64,000 nt of DNA from Tubulanus polymorphus (taxonomy: Eukaryota > Nemertea > Palaeonemertea > Tubulaniformes > Tubulanidae), in assembly GCF_964204645.1 (NCBI RefSeq), contig NC_134026.1, positions 26,740,650-26,804,649 on the forward strand. Direction: 5' to 3'. How positions within the stretch are numbered: the first letter of the stretch is position 1; the number at the start of each line of letters is the position of its first letter. A model generated the notes under the pieces. It had not been told where the DNA came from. It ran no database searches and saw nothing but the letters and a program-made list of their open reading frames with translations. A program made the translations under genes and the position numbers. Positions 48,070 to 59,004 of this stretch are shown here, piece after piece.

Positions 48070-48183
48070 GTGTATCATGAATTAATTGTTACAAAATTAT
48101 ATGAAAACATTGATTCAACAAAGAGTCCATTAGATATTGCTGGTATACGCCATGCTGTGAAAAAACCTTCGAGCAAAAAATAA
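48070..48183 (+). other. Orphan terminal-exon-like ORF
   Basis: After a good acceptor (atttctag) an open frame of 37 codons starts VYHELIVTKLYENIDSTKSP, ends RHAVKKPSSKK and stops with TAA. Its phase is 0, which no nearby candidate donor matches. It could be an alternative last exon of the locus, part of an unrelated gene, or chance. Confidence 0.3.
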
Positions 48184-48761
48184 CTAGGTACACGAAATTG
48201 TGTCATTGATATTGCTTTAAAACCATGCAACTTTTATTATTCCGTAAAATGTGGTATTGTACAAACATAAGAATCTCAGTTTTGAGTAGTAACAGTACCT
48301 AGCTCAGTATAGAGAGCTTACCTTATGAAATAGATTTGCTAAATGCAAGACATTTTATGTGGTATGGACAAGACAGCTTATTGATTGAAGACGCTTTGTA
48401 ATTTTATGCGTTGATAATTGGAACGTGATAAATCAACATGACATCTAATCAATAGACCATTAGGATACATCTTGTCTTTAGATATTAGCTTTGGAATGTA
48501 ATTTCTTTTGCCAAGTTCAATGATAACAAATATGACATACAGAGCTGATTTTTTGTTGAGGAATATTTTGCGAAGAGGATAATATATTCGTGAAGCATAG
48601 GAAATTCTAAGTTGAGTTAGTGCTATGTGGAACTGTAAATATTTGGAAAAGTGATTTATTTGTTAGTGACCAAGGCTTCATTGATTGATGTGTACATTGC
48701 ACAGAAATGTTGATATGGATTTAAGACTCTATGTTTGGAAAATGAATGCATTCTCCGTTAT

Positions 48762-48964
48762 ATGGTCGTCAGTTTTGGAGATTTACGCTGTTTCCGACGT
48801 AATTCTGTGAAATTCTGTGATATGTCAAACTTATATCTAAGAAAGAGAGTTGTAAGATTAGCTTCATTTCCTAATTATTTGGAACGTTTCAATAATGCTC
48901 TAGTGAAAGTTCGTTCGAAATATCGGAATTATAGGCTGCCTGCATATAATAGTGATTGCAGCAG
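48762..48964 (+). CDS. Candidate alternative first exon V7
   Basis: ATG 48762, MVVSFGDLRCFRRNSVKFCD, open 203 nt to gcag|gtatgt, phase 2. Contains LASFPNYLERFNNALVKVRS, another version of the shared motif. Very basic. Confidence 0.6.
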
Positions 48965-49192
48965 GTATGTACTACACATTTATTTTTGAATTAAGTACAG
49001 TAATAATATATGATGAATAGATCTGGACCTATGATGGTACCTTGTCAGATATCAGTCATTTTACAGTAGATGTCGTATTGATCTTGCAATTAAGGGCTGA
49101 TGATCTGGTTGTAAGGCAGGTTTCAATTAAATGTATTCTGGCTAATGAAAAGTAATAGGGAAATTAGGACAGTGCTACAGGCCTCATATCAG

Positions 49193-49254
49193 GTTAACCA
49201 TGGACGTATAAACTTGACGTACGTATAAACTAGTTTATACGTCCATGGGTTAAC
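49193..49254. repeat. Perfect-arm palindrome (hairpin), about 62 bases
   Basis: The left arm at 49193-49214 (GTTAACCATGGACGTATAAA and on) is the reverse complement of 49232-49254, with one extra G. Inside, the loop contains a second palindrome, ACGTATAAACT/AGTTTATACGT. Lies between V7 and V8. Confidence 0.8.
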
Positions 49255-49735
49255 AGATTATGCTTTTCTAGCATTTTATGGCCCAAAGAAATAGGTCCAA
49301 CAACGGAAGAGAGTATTCCAGACCTGTTTATTATATGTAACAGCTTAGAATGATCATTCTGAATGATTACTCCAAGATAAATTGTCGATATCACTATGGT
49401 GATTTGTTGCTCCAAATATAAAATTTGAAAACATCCAACCACAGTTGGGTTAAGTGCTTTCCATATGAATTGCCAGGACATCTTCATTTGGTAATGTCTT
49501 TAATTATGTCAGTGTCATACCTTGTCTTTTATATGTGTGTCAATGTAAATTTTATTTATAAATAGTGTCATTCATGTTGCGAACAGTTAGAGACTCTCAC
49601 TGGGGTAAAATATTCCAAAGCCAACCAACTAGAGCGTAGTAAATTGAAAATTAACATGTACAGAATATAGCATAGCTCGTTACTCGCGTCTACAGTTATA
49701 TAGAATAGTTCGAAAATAGTTTACTAATAAAAAGA

Positions 49736-49800
49736 ATGAATCGTTATCTTTGTCTTCCACCGGTTCATTCTCCAGGACCGTACATGGAGAGATATCTGTG
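49736..49800 (+). CDS. Candidate alternative first exon V8
   Basis: ATG 49736, MNRYLCLPPVHSPGPYMERY, then LW, 65 nt to tgtg|gtaagt, phase 2. The motif SPGPYMERYL resembles SRYLERQ of exon 43416 and FPNYLERF of V7. Strong donor. Confidence 0.5.
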
Positions 49801-50636
49801 GTAAGTTCATCTTCATTCACTTAATGTTGTTGACCTGAAATCAGAAATTATCGTTTTCAATACTTTTTGTCGATAAATATAGTATTTTTGTTTTGATAAT
49901 GAAATCAACTGTAATACAGGTATACACTCTTATCAGTTGCTGGACATATCTGTATAAGCGCTCATTGAAATATTGACCATACTTCTATACGGAGCTCATA
50001 TTCTTATTTTCCACTCAATCAGTTCTATTCAGGGGCAATCAAGGCATTTGATTTACAAATAATGTGACATGAAAAGAAAGTGATTTTTTAACGGTTAGCT
50101 GTAAAATGAATCGCTTTGAATGTCAAGGAGTCGGGAATCTATTATATAAGCATTTTAGGCATTGACGTCGTTTACAAAGAGAAAGCTTATTTCATGTTTG
50201 TGCAAGGTGCATACGACTAGTAGATCTACATGTAGTTGGGATGGATTAATCAGTGTTTTATATGAGTTTGAGGTGACACAAATATTATTCATCTGAAATA
50301 TGGCGTCACAAACAACATATAGCCAAGATGTTTGTCATCAACATGATTAGCCGTGTACTTTGTGACATTCTTGAAATTCCGTGCTATGTTTCTACTACGG
50401 ACGTACTGTCTTAACCATCGAGCTATTAAATGCAGCATTAGACCGGTGCGATGCAAGATTAATGATTTTCTGTTCGTATAGCAACAGTTAGTTTGAGAGA
50501 CCTGTACAGTTCATCTTAACAATAATCTTCTACCAGCTAATGAATGGATAAATTCAAAGGAATGGAACTATAAGACCGAATCAAAGATAATCGACTAGCT
50601 TTTATCACTAGACGACTAGATGAACGTGTGAGCGAT

Positions 50637-50776
50637 ATGAATTTTCGTTTGCCAGATTTAAAACAATCTAAATTTGTAGCTGCATCTATGGTCATTCCGT
50701 ATGACAGTCTAAAACTAAGGTTTCGTTCTGACCCAACACCAGCTGAATTATTCATAGAATATCACCTACGTACAAG
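50637..50776 (+). CDS. Candidate alternative first exon V9
   Basis: ATG 50637, MNFRLPDLKQSKFVAASMVI, ends DPTPAELFIEYHLRTR at acaag|gtaaga, phase 2 (140 nt). No domain recognised. Confidence 0.55.
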
Positions 50777-53095
50777 GTAAGATTTTACGATAAAGATTTG
50801 CACTTAGTGCTTGCGGTACACTATTCAGAAGTATAAAGCAGATAGTATAGGGTCTTAGAATTAAGATATTATTTCACAATGTAGATTCTAAAGGCAAGAT
50901 GGATTTCTAATGTTAGAAATAGGAAGACTCGATAGAACGTTTATTGTTTGTGAACTTACTCATAGAGGGCAGGTCTGTGTTTAACCAGAGCTCAAAGCTG
51001 TCCTCATAACTCAAAGATATGAATGTTACTCTCTCATTTTTTCTTACCTTGTTTCATTAATTCACAGTTTTCTTAAGTCAGGTTTTCTCAAATTCAGGTG
51101 AAGTGTACTTTGTGAAGTGTACCATTTACTTTGCTGAATGGGAATTTTAAAAATCTTCATCATCAACTTCAAAGATACAACCAGTAGATGTCTTAAAGTC
51201 AATTTCATTCAGCTGTTACTGTATTCTATTTAGTAATAACTGCTGCAAGTTCATCGACTAATGTACACTGTTCTACTGCGTCTTTTAGATCCTTCTCAAC
51301 ATCGCTACAAAGTTTCTGTAAGGATTCTGTCACGTTTTTCAATGTATTTATTTCCAATCTCATCTGTTTGGTCAATGCTCGTTCCACGGCTAATTCATTC
51401 TCACTTACTTCCAGTTTTGTAACTAAAACCTCATTTTCTTTTTTCAGCATTTTGATGAATTCTGTATTGCTTATCTCTTCCATATTTTCAAACTGTATTG
51501 ATGGGGTAAAATCCGTTTACAGTTCCGCTCATTGCTGTATCCAGTCTACTAATGGCGTGCTTTATGAAGAAATTCTACCTGATTTAATTTTGTTGTTCAG
51601 TCAAGCTTGAACCTCAAGAGATTTCGATAAGATCTTATTTTGAGGACATGTATTTCAGATAATTGCTAGATTGCTTATGATTTAACAATAATTTACTCAT
51701 TCTTTTCCACTTTCTTAAGCATGCCTCAAGGTTTGGATCACTGCAATAGTGAAATGCATGATTACATATCTTTTTTTAACTGATATTCTATACAAAATGA
51801 TAAGTTCAATGAATTATTAATGAATTAATCATCTAATGGTATTATGTTCGACATGGTTGAGGGCAGGTAGGAGTATCGATACAATACAATTTGACATACC
51901 GGGTAACTACAATACCAGTACTTGTTTTATGTGTCTATCATTTGCAGCACTTTCAGATTAATGGATTTCATTCATTACTGATGACAGATTATGGCTATGT
52001 TATATCGCTTATGTTCTGCAGTCTTTCATTCTTTATGTTCGTCGTTACTTGTCATAATTTACACAACATATAATATTAACTGTGAGAAAAGTTTTTCTAT
52101 CCTGATATAATGCGCTGATCAGAAGAATCGATTTGCGTGTGACACTGACCAATTTATTTATTCCGCATGCCGAGAAATCTCTGAGTAAAACAGCTTTCAA
52201 TGTTCAGACATGAAATATCTACTGTATGTGGTGTGTGTGCGTTGTATTCAGTAATCATTTCGAAAAAAGTAGTCGGAACTTGTACATGGATTAATCAAAC
52301 CACGGATTATACGGTCGGGTTTTATGGATTATGGATTATCTTTTTGTTCTACTCTCATTTAGTTGAGCTGCAACAGTGCCGCCTACTGGATGCCTATAGA
52401 ATATTATAAATCCTGGCATTTCATGACTTTGTGACCTACGTGATTTGAGCTATGTTCGTCATGAACCTTAATACAATGGGTATTAAGTTACCTGATAATT
52501 GTTGCCAGTACAATCAGTCAAGCAAACAGTGAACAGTTGATATTTCAACCGCTGACAGCCAATTATCAATAATAATTCGATTCTGCAACTTGATGCTGTG
52601 CGTAGACATGGACTTTAATACGATGCTTAGATTTGAAAGCCTGAAAGTTTTTGGAGAATTTGCTGGCAATGATAGAAGATTTTGTATGAAATTATACCAG
52701 ATCTCTAGTTTATTGTGATAATAGTGAAAGGATTTATTTGCTATAACGTGGAATTATTTGATGTGTATATTATGGCTTGGCGGTAAAAGGCCTATCAAAT
52801 GAAAGTGTTTGCCTTGTGTGGAGCTTTTGGGATATTTGTTTTACGACTGATTATAATCTAGAACTTGGATATTAGATAATAGTTTGTTGTGTATGAAAAG
52901 CATAGGTTCATCATCACAAAAAATTCGTTTCATTGTGGATTGGAGTTCAGTTATTTCTATTGGTGACCTGACTTTTTCTCAAAATAATGACAGCTTTTAG
53001 GATTGAATAGTCGTATTCTGTTCACAATAGTTGTATAGATTTGATTTCAAAGAAATTGCATCGAGCGTTATTGTAAATACGTCTTCGTTTTCAAT
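50777..53095. other. Long gap in the variable-exon row
   Basis: No plus-strand exon is well supported. A 23-base ATG-to-donor ORF at 51844-51866 is phase 2 but too short to weigh. The minus strand holds the 85-codon ORF at 51226-51483. Confidence 0.4.
51226..51483 (-). CDS. Small coiled-coil ORF on the opposite strand inside the locus
   Basis: An intact 85-codon minus-strand ORF, MEEISNTEFIKMLKKENEVL to LVDELAAVITK, with clear heptad-like charge pattern (VERALTKQMRLEINTLKNVT). It sits between V9 and V10 on the opposite strand. It could be a nested gene, a retrocopy or one exon of a larger gene. No homologue recognised. Confidence 0.4.
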   Translation of the reverse strand: MEEISNTEFIKMLKKENEVLVTKLEVSENELAVERALTKQMRLEINTLKNVTESLQKLCSDVEKDLKDAVEQCTLVDELAAVITK

Positions 53096-53307
53096 ATGAC
53101 GCCTTTGAAGCGGTATTTGAGACTATATGCCAGTCGAGACAGGACAGTTGTCACTAAATTACCGACAATAAACAACTGTACAGATACGAATTCTACTTTT
53201 CGTAAGGATAAAATGCAATCATTAGCAATGGATGAAATAGTCAAACGAATGAAACGTAGACAGGATCATGAACGAAAGTGGATTCCGATTAGTGTTTGTA
53301 CGGTTTA
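53096..53307 (+). CDS. Candidate alternative first exon V10
   Basis: ATG 53096, MTPLKRYLRLYASRDRTVVT, ends RRQDHERKWIPISVCTV at gttta|gtaagt, phase 2 (212 nt). Begins with the PLKRYLRLY version of the shared motif. Basic, probably helical at its end. Confidence 0.6.
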
Positions 53308-54198
53308 GTAAGTATTCCACTTGTTCATTGAAAATGGAAGTTTTTTTTTGTATCGGGTTAGACTCGGGTCATCTAATTTATCATGTATTGTACCATTGAA
53401 ATATGTTTGAAATCACTTTTTGTTCATTATTCATTGTGTGAACATGTTGTAGAACTTTGAAATTTGTGCAGGTGGTTTTTTTTAGCATAACAATGATACC
53501 GGCCGGTAGAACAAGCTGCGTTAAACATCTGTGCGTTATTTTAAGAATTTTTGAAGAGCGAGCGTGTTCTCTGAGAACGATCGGACCCCGATATTTTAGC
53601 TATTTCGTGACATGGCTGTACCCTGCTGTCACATTCTTCAAGTGTCAACTGAATAACCCTCTTTTTGTAAATTTCTAATTATGAAGTAAAGAACTCCTAG
53701 GGAGGGTCACCTAGTAGCATTTAGTGAGGACTCGGATTTCGCTCAGAAATGTTTTTGGAGTCATGTAGTTAGTCACGTTATCACGCTATTTTTGGTCACA
53801 GACACTGGGAACCTGCTTGAAAAAGTTTTATTTCAATCGCATAAAGTATTAATTTGTAGGTAATTGATTGAGCCCTGAGAATTTATCTTGCATGCATTTC
53901 CATGTTTACGTATTTCAATGTGTATTAAATATCTATACAAAAGCCAGTTGCGTTCAGAATAAAACATGAAATGTCTAAACAAGGTTTTAATTATAAAATC
54001 TTGTAGCAAAAAGGACACTATATTTACCTATCATTTATCTGATATTTGAATTAAGTTTAAGCCGGTTAAACTTCAATGAACAAATACAATTTGCTGGATT
54101 ATCTGAATACTGGTATATATGTAAGTGTTTGATCGAAACGAGATGGATTAATCATTTCCATTTAAACAGGAGGGGAATATTAAGAAAGACCAATTTTT

Positions 54199-54362
54199 AT
54201 GATGACTGAAATACATAAAGTTTCGTGTCACGTGAAAAGGAGAACTAGGATGTTTAAAACTATTTATGGACAACAGAGTAATTCAGTATTCTTTATCAAT
54301 CCATTTTTGCGGTATTTGGCAAATCGTCCAAAATCAAGTCCAAATCTTCGGTTCTTTCGCAG
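54199..54362 (+). CDS. Candidate alternative first exon V11
   Basis: ATG 54199, MMTEIHKVSCHVKRRTRMFK, open 164 nt to cgcag|gtatgt, phase 2. Contains INPFLRYLANRPKSSPNLRF, the shared motif again. Confidence 0.6.
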
Positions 54363-55007
54363 GTATGTAAAGTTCGATACTTATGGAGCGATGAAAAAGT
54401 CTAAAAGTTGGTTAAAGTTAGGACTTCTTATCTTTTTTTGTTTTGAAAACATTCGCATTTTTCTCTGTTACACTTAAACAGACATGTTAGAAAAAAGCGA
54501 TTCCATTTTTGTGAGAAGTTTTTATAGAAACAGTCTTCTGAAGGTAGACGTTACACTTGAAACCTGTTCTTATTTCTGACAATAATTAGTTTAGTTTTTT
54601 TTTCTCCATTTACAGACGACTTCATTAGAATATGGGCAACTAGTACTGTAGGTTATGAATCACGACTGTATAGTAATATAAATGTTATTGATAGACCATA
54701 TTGCGTGATAAATCACCCATAAACCACTGTGAATGGTATGGACTACCATTAGTGATTCAATTTCACTAGAAGAAGATGCAAGGAAATTATGATGACAATT
54801 CAAGTAATTGTAAACCGATGATTGATTGTTCTTGCAATACTTTCACTTGTTCCATTTCAACCTCTGAGATCATACTTGCAGAAGTATTAATTGCCAGTAG
54901 ATTTAGTCAAAACTGCTTATATAGAAAGGACTCTGATAGTTCATTCTATTGAACAGATCCAGATTTAGATTCTGTTTACGCTATATTATGATTGTCACGC
55001 AGGCTTA

Positions 55008-55246
55008 ATGAATTCAAATTTATTCTTTCATTTGAGTGGATACATTGTTCAGATTATTGACAACTACGTATATCACCTAACTAAATCTGTTTATAATATA
55101 CGTAGATTTAATAGAGTTCGTTGTGGATATATTCACTCCGTGTTAAATATGGATATACCTTCGCTAAGAGCTCCTCGATATTTACAAAAAGTAATAAACC
55201 CAGAATTTCCCTGGATTTATAGATTGCGTATTGAATCCAGCTTTCA
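55008..55246 (+). CDS. Candidate alternative first exon V12
   Basis: ATG 55008, MNSNLFFHLSGYIVQIIDNY, open 239 nt to tttca|gtaagt, phase 2. Contains IPSLRAPRYLQKVINPEFPW, the shared motif. Confidence 0.6.
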
Positions 55247-56117
55247 GTAAGTAATTTTTAATAGCTATTCTGACATTTTCTTGCGCTTTTATTCTTCAAT
55301 TTAGTATGCAAAAGTAAAATAAAGAAAAGAAACTTTTTTGACTTTTGACAAATTGCAAGCCATTTGTCAAGTAGTATTTTGTGTGAGTTTCAATGATAGG
55401 AGGCTACAGTTGTACTGTTGGGTGATTAATAATTCCAAAAATGGTTTTAAATCCTTAGACTGGTTAAATTGCAGAACCAGAGTAGTAGCGATATCTTGAC
55501 AACGAGATTGGCCCCTGGGTTTTGGTTTTGTTCTGTGTTGATTTCGGTAAATCAATGAACAATAATACTAGCGCAAGACCTGGATTTTCTTGAGTTTTTT
55601 TATCAATTCTTTATATTATTATTCAACGTGACGTATTTCTAGGAGGCATCGTATTGAAATCAATGACAGTCATGAGAAATACTGAGATGATAATGACATT
55701 TACTTTGTTTACTTTCCAAATTTGACCTTGCCATAATTCAATATACCTGTCTATATAGACATATTTTTTCACAGCGGAATAAAGCTTATTACCGATAATG
55801 TTTTATTGCTAGTTGTGGGTCACCCGTCAATGCTTCGTGATTATATAGGCCCTCTCATATCACAGGTCTGGCCATTTAAAAGGGATTTATGATCTATCCA
55901 CTATATTTCGTTGCTAAAATGTTACAAGAGCAGAACGAATATTAAATCGTAAAACCGTGTTAATCGTCCAGACCTAAAAGCATTTGTATAGCAACTACTA
56001 ATTCAAATAACCTGTAGGAACTTACTGTAAAGGATTTAGTTAAAGGATCTACGTAGACAGATTCTCGCATATCGGAAGAAATTTGGAACGATTGGTTATC
56101 GTTCTTTAAAATCTACA

Positions 56118-56197
56118 ATGTTGCATGTAGGATGCACTGCCGGGATAACTAGACGTCATTTTCATAAAGGCAAATTGCCACAGATTTTGTTTATCAG
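56118..56197 (+). CDS. Candidate alternative first exon V13
   Basis: ATG 56118, MLHVGCTAGITRRHFHKGKL, then PQILFIR, phase 2 at atcag|gtatga (80 nt). The frame is open for about 26 codons upstream of the ATG as well (LKDLRRQILAYRKKFGTIGY), so it might start elsewhere. Confidence 0.4.
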
Positions 56198-56419
56198 GTA
56201 TGACTTAGCCTAGGGTATTTGAAAAAAGTTTCGATGTGACAATTTGTTGGTGAATTTAGGAGATTTCCCACACTATACTGAATTATCAATATACGTAATT
56301 GCATAACTATTTGGACTGAGTAAGGATGTATAAAGTGAGAATTTTGAATTGATAAGTGTTGTGTCCTACGTCTCATATTTCATTATTGGTCGTCAGGGAG
56401 TTGTTGCTATTGCCGTGTA

Positions 56420-56571
56420 ATGCTTCATGCCTTGATTATAATGCAATCTATAATTCAACCTGTATCTGGATACCTGCAAGCGTTGCATCGAGCTCTAATC
56501 CATTTCTATACTGTTCGGATAGGAAACGTAGTTGCCATGGCACTTGGACATGTTTTATTGCCTCCATTAAC
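56420..56571 (+). CDS. Candidate alternative first exon V14, nearest the constant module
   Basis: ATG 56420, MLHALIIMQSIIQPVSGYLQ, ends ALGHVLLPPLT at ttaac|gtaaga, phase 2 (152 nt). More hydrophobic than the others. Found after the phase rule was noticed, so it carries less independent weight. Confidence 0.4.
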
Positions 56572-56901
56572 GTAAGATTTGGATTAAGTTTTATTATCCT
56601 CTATAATGTTCAGGTATTTGCGTGAGTTGTTTTTTGTAGATACATGTTTTGTAGTAATCGATGATCTAGTTATTGGACGCAGGAAGCAGCAGCCCTTACT
56701 GAGCTGTCCTCAAAACTAAGCTTTTCAATGCAAATACCGGTATATACTCTTGCAGCATCCTTTTGAATTATGATTTGATATATGTATACAAATGTGTTAT
56801 ACATGTACAATACTGAATCCCTAATTCGACATGATTGCAGCATCCTCCCTGTAAAATTTACTTTTTCCACTTCAAATATCATCTATGAATTGTACTTTCA
56901 G

Positions 56902-58017
56902 TTCAACTTCTGCAGCTAATGGATATCCACCAGCCGAACTTGTAACTCCTCCATCGTATAACAATGAATTCAGCAAACGACATAGTATACCAGCAGAAGA
57001 GTTTAGACACAGCGGTGAACCATCAGACCGGGAACGTAGACGCTCTTCGAAGGACTCTGATCATCGTCCGAGTAGTCGCAATAATAAATCTCCTAAACAC
57101 GATACTAAAGGTAATAGACACCTATAAAACAGTTGAATGTGCTGAATGTAGGTGAAATTTTGTTTTCATAACATCTTGTTGTATGTTTTTTCATTCCAGT
57201 TTTAAATTCTCTTGAGAAAGTGACGCCGAGAGACAAAGAACGCGACAATCGCGACCGAGATAAACCTGAAAAGCCTCTCAGCATCGATCGTACCTGTGCA
57301 GAAGATGGTGAAAGTACCGGCAAAGAAACTGTAAAACCTTCGAAACGTGGCGGATATCAAAATAACTATTTCAAACCTTTAGGAATGAGAAACAACCTTT
57401 CATCTGGAAATGGTGGGAAAGAAGTTCAAACAAAAGCCACAACCAATCATTCTACCAGTAAGTTTGATTATTTTACACATTCTCATTCTTTCCTTTTTGT
57501 TCTTGCCTGTTTTTCTCCTTGCTGCCAATTGCCAATACTTTTTTAGTAACACACCGGTCATTTTTCTCTGCCTTCAGATCGAGAGCAGGATGACCTAGTA
57601 GCCATGGGAACTCTGTGGAAGTCCACTCCCGGAAATAAGACTAATGGTAATATTGGTCGTTCTTTTTCTATAGGGAGCAATAACGGACCATCACAGTCTC
57701 TATCTAATGGATATACTGGTGGAACATTGACATCTCAGCGAAGATTTTCTAATAAATTTGGGCAGCAACCTCGCCAACAGAAAGATAGTAAGAAATTAAT
57801 CTATAAATTCTTTATCGTCAAGTCTCAAAATGACTTTCGTCGTAATAATGTGATGTTTTATGTTTCAGCTGAACCGCGGTATCCAGACCCATTATCCGGT
57901 GCTTCAGCATCATTTCAGCAAAGATTAGCCGAATTAGCAGCTTTAGAATCGGAGACTATACGGTGGGAGAGGACTAGAAAACTTAAAAAACGTTCTAAAC
58001 AAGAGACTTCGTCTTGA
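56902..58017 (+). CDS. Constant 3' module of the variable-first-exon locus; basic, Ser/Arg-rich protein of unknown function
   Basis: Four exons: 56902-57110, 57200-57457, 57578-57787 and 57869-58017. All junctions are GT-AG and in frame, giving about 275 residues. Entry is phase 2 (one base, then TCA ACT), reading STSAANGYPPAELVTPPSYN. Next comes a low-complexity charged region (DRERRRSSKDSDHRPSSRNN, RDKERDNRDRDKPEKP). A Gly/Asn/Ser region follows (DDLVAMGTLWKSTPGNKTNG). Last is a helical, basic C-terminus, SASFQQRLAELAALESETIR, then WERTRKLKKRSKQETSS. No start codon is used in this module, so an upstream first exon is required. Likely intrinsically disordered and cytoskeletal or regulatory; I do not recognise the family. 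Confidence 0.8.
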
Positions 58018-58217
58018 AATCTGTGATATTTTAGATTAATGTGCTGTGTTAGTTACTGCTCAAACGATCCTCTGCTGCACACAATGATGAGGATTAACAG
58101 ACTTTAAAGTGACGTATGTTTTACCTCAGACAGTGAACGCTATCAAAATATTTCATGTAAATTCCATGTCTGTTGACTACTTTATCTATGTACTAATGAC
58201 AGTAGATTTACGACAAA

Positions 58218-58223
58218 AATAAA
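58218..58223 (+). terminator. Poly(A) signal of the variable-first-exon gene
   Basis: AATAAA 201 bases after the TGA at 58017. Confidence 0.5.
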
Positions 58224-58939
58224 GAATTGTTATCAATTCTAGTCAGCCAAAATATATATTCATGTGTAACATTGACTAGTTGATGCATGATAGTTACGTC
58301 ACTGCTGTTCAACAGGAAAAATCATTGAACAAAATACTGCAAACTATGCTTTCGCGGGTTCATCTTCAATTTTACAAAAATTGGAACAATTTTGACAGGT
58401 TTGTAATCGGTGACACCTGAATATTGTATATAGAACAGTTTCAGTAAAGTCTCAACTCCCGTTTTAGAGAGTTTCTTGTAAATAGTGTTAGTCTTTCTAA
58501 TTAACAAAATTGTATTCCTTGTTCCTGCTAATACAAGCCAGTGTTTTTACGGAAGATTTTAAGGCTGTTGGATCTATAGGAAATTACAAATTTACAATAC
58601 TTTATAATTATATTCTGTAGGTTATATCTTGAAGTAATTGTAGATGGGTTCAAACTTTCATTGTACAGAAATCAGATTATATTATAACATTGTTCCGTTT
58701 GAAAGAGAAATTTCTATTGTTTTTTCACTTGTTTTCCACCTTTATGAATTGCATTAAATATATATATATATATGTATACGGAATATCCATTTGAAAATAG
58801 AGTTTGCTTTATTTCGTGTTCTCTGTTCACGTCTCTGGGTGGAATTCACGCGGAGGATAGCTGAAATGAGATCCTTTTAGAAACCGATTAACACGAAGTC
58901 AAGCTGATTTAATATGCTTATAATATACGAATTTCTTAT

Positions 58940-58945
58940 TTTATT
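58940..58945 (-). terminator. Poly(A) signal of the bHLH gene
   Basis: Minus-strand AATAAA 60 bases past the stop at 59005. Confidence 0.5.
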
Positions 58946-59004
58946 CTTTGGACAATATATATGTATATATATACATAAGTTCTCATAGCACCGTTTTAGT
59001 TCAT

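Larger units (their letters stand above)
58018..59004. other. Convergent 3' UTRs, variable-exon gene / bHLH gene
   Basis: AATAAA at 58218-58223 (plus) and at 58940-58945 (minus). An AT dinucleotide tract lies near 58758. No other gene. Confidence 0.55.

Noticed and set aside
53493-53666. Plus-strand ORF MIPAGRTSCVKHLCVILRIF with a gtaaat donor
   Set aside because: Its phase is 0, which does not fit the constant exon. A counter-example to keep in mind when judging the phase rule.
54076-54120. 15-codon ORF ending at a perfect gtaagt donor
   Set aside because: Phase 0 and too short; probably chance. Also a counter-example to the phase pattern.
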